Below, in pieces: positions 60,015 through 64,000 of a DNA stretch of 64,000 bases. The number at the start of each line of letters is the position of its first letter. Position 1 is the first letter of the stretch. A program made the position numbers and the translations under genes. The notes below the pieces were generated by a model that searched no databases, was not told where the DNA came from, and was given only the letters and a program-made list of their open reading frames with translations. The stretch is from Deltaproteobacteria bacterium (GTDB taxonomy: Bacteria > Myxococcota_A > UBA9160 > SZUA-336), in contig JAJDAJ010000077.1 in NCBI GenBank assembly GCA_029261925.1, positions 19,988 to 83,987 on the forward strand, read 5' to 3'.

Positions 60015-61184
60015 TCAGCGCGCGTCGCCGAGCAGCTCGAGGAGGTTCCCGCTGTAGAAGCGGTCGAGCGCGGGCTCGGGGATGCCGCCGAGGCTCTCGG
60101 CGAAGCGCTTGATCGGATTGCGCCCGCCCTCGGGGTGCGGGTAGTCGCTGCTGAACATGAAGAGCTCGGGGCCGGCCTGCTCTATCATCCAGCCCACGGG
60201 CTCCTGCGAGTACGGCGTGAAGAAGAGCTGTCGCCGCGCGTACGCGGACGCGGGCTGCGGAAGGTCGAGGTGCGGCTCGGCGCGCACGAAGACCTTCTGG
60301 ACCAGGTCGAGCTTCCGCAGCCAGCTCACGACCCACACGGCGCCCAGCTCGATGCAGCCGCCCCGCAGCCGCGGGAAGCGCTCGAGCACCCCGTCGAGGA
60401 CCATGACGTTCAGGAACGACTCGGCGGCGTGCGCGATGGTCATCAGGTCCTTCGACAGCAGGCTCTGGCCGTCGATGAGGAACTCGCTCTGCCGCGGGAT
60501 CCCGTTGTTGTAGAACGGGGCGTGCATGCGCCGGCCGTCGTTGCCGATGTGCAGCACGAACGGCACGCCGGCGTCCTGGAGGAGCGACCAGAGCGGATCG
60601 TAGTCGGGGTGAGCCGGCGAGACCTCCGCGGGCGGCTCCTTGGACAGCTGGAGCGCGCTGCAGCCCAGCTCGATGGCCTCGCGCGCGAGGCGGACATCGC
60701 GCGCGGGATCCGCCATCGGGATCAGTCCCACCGGGCGCAGGCGCGGGTCGTCCGAGCAGAAGTCGGTGATGGCCCGGCACTCCGCGAGCGCACCGCCGTA
60801 GAGCAGGTCGTGGTTCGTCGGGTCGTTGAACTGCACCCACGAGAAGGTCGGGAAGACCAGCTGCGCCTCGAAGCCCAGCAGGTCGAGCGCGACGCTGCGC
60901 TCGGCCGGGTCCGAGGCCCCCAGTGCGGCCCACTCCTTGGCCAGCATGAGCATGCGCTCCGCCTCGGCTCGCGCGTCGGGGTCGTGCAGGCGGCCGCGCA
61001 CGTCGTCGAGCGTGCCCGCGTGCTCCAGCGGCAGGTGCTCCGGGCGGTGCATCGACAGGTCGGGCTCGAACGGCCGCAGCAGCGGCCGCACCTCGGGGTC
61101 CGCGTACGGCGTGAGCCAGTTGCGCGGCTCCATCACGTGGCTGTCGGCATCGCAGTAGCGGCGGTCGGACGGGGCGTAGGTCAT
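60015..61184 (-). CDS. amidohydrolase-2 family protein
   Basis: A 389-residue amidohydrolase_2 protein. It has YCDADSHVMEPRNWL, the metal His in FVLHIGNDG, and the catalytic Asp in MFSSDYPHPEGG. The ATG at 61184 (MTYAPSD) is chosen over a GTG six bases further up; CGGAGTG lies upstream. A TACAAT hexamer (61219-61224) about 35 bases upstream is a good -10. Divergent from a SnoaL-like gene and convergent with the GPH carrier gene. Likely ring-cleavage product hydrolase or decarboxylase. Confidence 0.87.
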   Translation of the reverse strand: MTYAPSDRRYCDADSHVMEPRNWLTPYADPEVRPLLRPFEPDLSMHRPEHLPLEHAGTLDDVRGRLHDPDARAEAERMLMLAKEWAALGASDPAERSVALDLLGFEAQLVFPTFSWVQFNDPTNHDLLYGGALAECRAITDFCSDDPRLRPVGLIPMADPARDVRLAREAIELGCSALQLSKEPPAEVSPAHPDYDPLWSLLQDAGVPFVLHIGNDGRRMHAPFYNNGIPRQSEFLIDGQSLLSKDLMTIAHAAESFLNVMVLDGVLERFPRLRGGCIELGAVWVVSWLRKLDLVQKVFVRAEPHLDLPQPASAYARRQLFFTPYSQEPVGWMIEQAGPELFMFSSDYPHPEGGRNPIKRFAESLGGIPEPALDRFYSGNLLELLGDAR

Positions 61185-61255
61185 GGACACTCCGGGCGCG
61201 CGGCGTGCACGCGTGGGAATTGTACCCTTCGATCAATCTCCGGGGGACCGAGCGC

Positions 61256-61687
61256 ATGGATCCGATCGCTGCCTTCGCCGCCTACGCCGCCGACTTCGAG
61301 CGCTGCGTCGCCGACGACGAGTGGAGCCGCCTGGAGCGACACTTCGCCGAGGATGCCGTCTACCGCGTGACCGGCCAGCCGCCCCTGGGCGGCACCTGGA
61401 GCGGGCGCGACGGGGTGCTCGAGCACCTCCGCGAGGTGCTCGATGACTTCGACCGGCGCTTCGACTCGCGTCGCGTCGAGCCGCTGGGCGACTTCCGCGT
61501 GGAGGGAGCCGCGCTCGAGCTCGACTGGCGCGGCATCTACACCCTCGAGGGCGCGCCCGACCTCGAGATCCGCGGCACCGAGCGCGTGGAGCTCGACGCG
61601 GACGGTCGCATCCGCCTGCTCGAGGACCGCATGGCCCCGGAGACCGACGACGTGGTGCTCCCGTACGTCGCTCGCTACCTGACCTGA
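61256..61687 (+). CDS. SnoaL-like / NTF2-fold protein
   Basis: A 143-residue NTF2-like protein. It has FERCVADDEWSRLERHFAEDAVYRV, a typical N-terminal helix-turn with His and Asp, SGRDGVLEHLREVLDDFDRRF, and a strand LELDWRGIYTLEGAP. Members act as ketosteroid-isomerase-like enzymes, cyclases or binding proteins. The ATG at 61256 begins MDPIAAF; an in-frame GTG/ATG further up at 61205 would overlap the promoter region of the divergent amidohydrolase gene. Its end overlaps the convergent membrane protein gene by 13 bp. Function unknown. Confidence 0.75.
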   Translation: MDPIAAFAAYAADFERCVADDEWSRLERHFAEDAVYRVTGQPPLGGTWSGRDGVLEHLREVLDDFDRRFDSRRVEPLGDFRVEGAALELDWRGIYTLEGAPDLEIRGTERVELDADGRIRLLEDRMAPETDDVVLPYVARYLT

Positions 61688-62232
61688 TCCGCGGCGCCGT
61701 ACGCGGGCACGAGCCAGCGTGCGAGACGGCGCACTCCCGGGCGCGCCCCGGCCACGAGCTGCTCGTACGTGCGCCCGGTGCGCGCCAGCCAGGCGTGGTT
61801 GGCCAGCAGGAACGAGAGCTCGGCGCTGTCGCGCCGCAGCGGCAGCAGGTACGCCGCATAGCCGAGCAGCGGGATCGCGGCGATCGCCAGCACGCCGATC
61901 GAGTGCACGCGCGCGCGGGCACGGTTGCCGCGCAGCGTCTCGACTCCGCGATTTCCCGCGACCCAGAGCACGCGGCTGATCGTCCCCAGCGGCAGCGGGA
62001 TCACGTCGAACGCGAAGACCATGGCGATCCCGAGGTGCGCGCCGAGGTGACCCAGCACGTAGCCCGAGCGCTCCAGGTGCGCGGGCAGCTCGGCGCGCAG
62101 TGCCGCGGCGCGCGCCGGTGGTACGTGACCGTCGTCGACCAGCCGCGTCAGCGTGCGGTCCAGGGCCTCGGGGTCGGCGATCTGCCCCCGTGCGCGCTCG
62201 ATCGCGGCCTCGAGCCGCTGGCGGTATCCCAT
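61675..62232 (-). CDS. unknown membrane protein
   Basis: A 185-residue protein with a helical N-terminal half (RQRLEAAIERARGQIADPEA) and about two membrane segments (about 68-95, FAFDVIPLPLGTISRVLWVAG, and 108-131, GVLAIAAIPLLGYAAYLLPL). The central motif GHLGAHLGIAMVFAFDVIPLPLG is rich in Gly and His. I do not recognise a family. It overlaps the end of the SnoaL-like gene. The ATG at 62232 has GAGGACG rather far upstream. Confidence 0.6.
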   Translation of the reverse strand: MGYRQRLEAAIERARGQIADPEALDRTLTRLVDDGHVPPARAAALRAELPAHLERSGYVLGHLGAHLGIAMVFAFDVIPLPLGTISRVLWVAGNRGVETLRGNRARARVHSIGVLAIAAIPLLGYAAYLLPLRRDSAELSFLLANHAWLARTGRTYEQLVAGARPGVRRLARWLVPAYGAADQVR

Positions 62233-62313
62233 GGCGCGGTCCCCGGTGCGTCCTCACGACAGGATACGACGCCCGCGCCACGAGCCGCCGCGCGGCCGGC
62301 AGCGGGGCATTCG

Positions 62314-62488
62314 GCAGCCTGCTAGCAGGCTGCTGAAGAACCCCGGACCGAGCCACGCGAGCGGGTTCGGGCCGAGATCAAGGCGCGAAACCGCGGGCGT
62401 AGTGCCCCTACGGCGAGGTTTCGCAACGCAGAGATCGGCCCGAGGACGCCGCGGGGCGACGGGAGCGGGTTTTTCAGCAGCCTGCTAG
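62314..62488. mobile_element. short CTAG-ended inverted-repeat element (MITE-like)
   Basis: The main element is 62322-62488 (167 bp). Its ends, CTAGCAGGCTGCTGAAGAACCC and the complement of CTAGCAGGCTGCTGAAAAACCC, differ at one of 22 positions. Inside, GCGAAACC and GGTTTCGC, then CGTAG and CTACG around TGCCC, can fold into a long hairpin. There is no gene inside. The 12 bases just to the left (GCAGCCTGCTAG, 62314-62325) repeat an outer end in mirror image, as if an earlier copy or half copy abutted it. It lacks a transposase and would be moved in trans. Confidence 0.7.
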
Positions 62489-62491
62489 CTT
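62483..62491 (+). promoter_or_regulatory. extended -10 made by the right end of the repeat element
   Basis: TG-C-TAGCTT overlaps the terminal CTGCTAG of the element and ends eight bases before the ATG at 62500. The terminal sulfatase-like gene would have a leader of at most a base or two. Confidence 0.45.
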
Positions 62492-62499
62492 CGCGCGCC

Positions 62500-63879
62500 A
62501 TGCCTTGCAGACCGGCTCGCCTGCTCGTCTCCTGTCTCGTCGCGGCGTGTGCGCTGGGCGCATGCGGCCCGGAGGTCCGCGATCCGACCCGGCCCGATCT
62601 CGTGCTGCTCACGCTCGACACCACCCGCCGCGATCGCCTGACCTTCTACGGCTACGCGCGCGAGACCACGCCCCGCCTCCAGGCGCTGGCCGACAGCGGC
62701 ATGGTGTTCGAGGACGCGATCTCGGTGCACACGAACACCGCCCCCGCGCACGCGTCGATGCTCACCGGGCTCTACCCGCGCTCGCACGCCGTCGAGCGCA
62801 ACACCGACGCCCTGGCCGACGAGGTGGAGACCCTGCCGGAGATCCTGCGCGAGCACGGCTACGACACCGCGGCGTTCATCAGCGGGCGCACGCTGCGCCG
62901 GCGCACCGGGCTGTCCCGCGGCTTCGACGTGTACGACGACATGGTCGAGACGGCCTGGCGGCGCAACGGGCGGGGCACCGTCGACGCGGCCGTGGCGTGG
63001 CTCGAGTCGCGCACCGGCGAGCGCCCGTTCTTCCTCTGGGTGCACCTGTTCGACGTGCACTACCCGTATCAGCCGCCGCAGGAGCTGCTGCGGGTCTTCC
63101 TGGGCGAGCGAGCGCCCGCGAAGCTGCCCCACGCCCGCGGCCTGAAGACGCAGCGCAGGCTCTCGCCCGAGCAGGTCGAGGCGGTCGAGGCCGGCTACGA
63201 CGCCGCCATCCTCTACGCCGACCACCACCTGGGCCGCCTGCTCAACGCGATCGCCGACCGGCAGATCGCCGAGACCTTCATCGCGCTCACCGCCGACCAC
63301 GGGGAGACGCTGCACGAGCGCGACTGGGCCTTCGACCACGGCGCCCGCGTGACCGACGAGCAGATCCGCGTGCCGCTGGTGCTCTGCTGCCGCAGTCCCG
63401 GGAGCCGCATCGCCGGCCAGGTCTCGGTCGTGGACGTCATGCCCACCTTCCTGGACGTCGCCGGACTGCCGGCGCCCGCCGGCATCTCGGGGCGCTCGCT
63501 GCTCGCAGCGGAGCCGGCCGGCGCGCCGCGCCCCGTCTTCAGCCATGCCCGCCCGGAGCGCGAGCGCGTGCCGGAGCTGCCGGCCGAGCTGGCGGAGCGG
63601 CTGGTGGAGAAGGGCCTGATCGATGCCGTGCGCGTGCCGCCGCACAAGCTCGTGGCCTGGCCCACCTCCGACGGGGGCCGCGCCCTGCAGCTCTTCGACC
63701 TGGAGAGCGACCCGGGCGAGACCCGCGACGTGGCCGCCGAGCAGCCGCGCCGCGTGCAGGCGCTGGGAGCCCTGCTCGAGCAGTGGCGAGCCAGCACGCG
63801 GGTCGCCCAGGCCGCTGCGGCGCCCGCACTCTCACCCGAGGACGAGGAGGCGCTCCGCGCCCTCGGCTACATCGAGTAG
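62500..63879 (+). CDS. lipoprotein sulfatase/alkaline phosphatase-superfamily hydrolase, Thr nucleophile type
   Basis: A 459-residue protein of the sulfatase/alkaline phosphatase superfamily. A lipoprotein signal peptide ends in LGAC (Cys22). Metal ligands are in LLTLDTTRRDRLT (Asp40) and ALTADHGETLHER. At the nucleophile position it reads NTAPAHASMLTGLYP, with Thr80 instead of the Cys or Ser that is turned into formylglycine in true sulfatases, and PAH in place of PSR. It is therefore probably a phospho- or other ester hydrolase. Its promoter overlaps the end of the inverted-repeat element. The C-terminus (EEALRALGYIE) is complete. Confidence 0.84.
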   Translation: MPCRPARLLVSCLVAACALGACGPEVRDPTRPDLVLLTLDTTRRDRLTFYGYARETTPRLQALADSGMVFEDAISVHTNTAPAHASMLTGLYPRSHAVERNTDALADEVETLPEILREHGYDTAAFISGRTLRRRTGLSRGFDVYDDMVETAWRRNGRGTVDAAVAWLESRTGERPFFLWVHLFDVHYPYQPPQELLRVFLGERAPAKLPHARGLKTQRRLSPEQVEAVEAGYDAAILYADHHLGRLLNAIADRQIAETFIALTADHGETLHERDWAFDHGARVTDEQIRVPLVLCCRSPGSRIAGQVSVVDVMPTFLDVAGLPAPAGISGRSLLAAEPAGAPRPVFSHARPERERVPELPAELAERLVEKGLIDAVRVPPHKLVAWPTSDGGRALQLFDLESDPGETRDVAAEQPRRVQALGALLEQWRASTRVAQAAAAPALSPEDEEALRALGYIE

Positions 63880-64000
63880 GGGCGAGGCGGCCGGGAGCAC
63901 GCGATCTCGACGCGTCCTCGGGGGCACGCGTCCTCGGCGACCGGGAGGTCGCCTGCGGGTCGCGTCCCCTGCGGGCGCGCCGATCTCACGCACTCCCGGC

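Overview
The window is a 64 kb stretch of very GC-rich DNA (about 70 % by eye), almost entirely coding, with strong third-position G/C bias. GTG and TTG starts are frequent. Gene families are typical of a large, aerobic, lipid- or terpenoid-catabolising environmental bacterium: three cytochromes P450, two Baeyer-Villiger-type flavoprotein monooxygenases, two Rieske oxygenases, acyl-CoA ligases and an acyl-CoA dehydrogenase, a thiolase with a DUF35 partner, five amidohydrolase-2 proteins, three alkylsulfatase-like metallo-beta-lactamases and five MFS carriers. This mix, plus a dockerin-like RHS protein, a SOUL protein and lipoprotein enzymes, recalls uncultured Myxococcota or former Deltaproteobacteria (Binatia/UBA9160-like). 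No rRNA or tRNA is present, so that assignment is inference only.

Layout. 1-4.3 kb: 3' end of an acetolactate synthase, a flavin/PNPOx-type protein with a 46-codon upstream reading frame, a SOUL heme-binding protein read divergently from a shared promoter region, a P450 and a VOC protein. 3.6-10.2 kb, mostly minus strand: methyltransferase, MFS and acetoacetate-decarboxylase-like genes, then a SnoaL / Baeyer-Villiger monooxygenase / MFS operon and a HAMP-only membrane protein. 10.5-20.2 kb: a cyclohexanone-monooxygenase-like enzyme, a hotdog thioesterase with an alkylsulfatase-like MBL, a Rieske oxygenase with a secreted MBL, a PAPS sulfotransferase, an SDR and a third MBL. 20.2-28.7 kb: a long minus-strand run of VOC, TetR, MDR reductase, acyl-CoA ligase, amidohydrolase, MFS, luciferase-like monooxygenase and crotonase. 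28.7-34 kb: Rieske oxygenase, acyl-CoA dehydrogenase, second acyl-CoA ligase and second amidohydrolase. 34.3-41.2 kb: an unknown anchored protein, a cupin and a 1803-residue secreted RHS/YD-repeat protein, which break the catabolic theme. 41.5-47.1 kb: a P450 facing a plus-strand cluster of TIM-barrel protein, amidohydrolase, DUF2889, thiolase and DUF35. 47.2-64 kb: an APH-like kinase, P450, two SDRs, a lipoprotein methyltransferase with an amino-acid permease, an MMPL/HpnN-type RND exporter, two amidohydrolases, two MFS carriers, small proteins, a short CTAG-ended inverted-repeat element and a lipoprotein sulfatase-superfamily enzyme.

How it may work together: oxygenases (P450, Rieske, BVMO) would hydroxylate cyclic or terpenoid substrates and insert oxygen into ketones. 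SDRs and MDRs would oxidise alcohols. CoA ligases, the dehydrogenase, the crotonase and thiolase/DUF35 would run side-chain or ring beta-oxidation, with amidohydrolases acting on opened rings. MFS and RND proteins would import substrates or export lipids. The true substrate cannot be read from sequence.

Non-coding signals are informative. At least nine genes have a -10-like hexamer only 6-10 bases before the start codon, suggesting widespread leaderless or near-leaderless transcripts. Four divergent intergenic regions have promoter elements that overlap symmetrically on the two strands. Several convergent gene pairs place their stop codons on opposite arms of a stem-loop. A 167 bp element with 22 bp terminal inverted repeats lies just upstream of the terminal sulfatase-like gene and appears to supply its -10 element; a decayed end of the same family supplies the stop codon of a P450.
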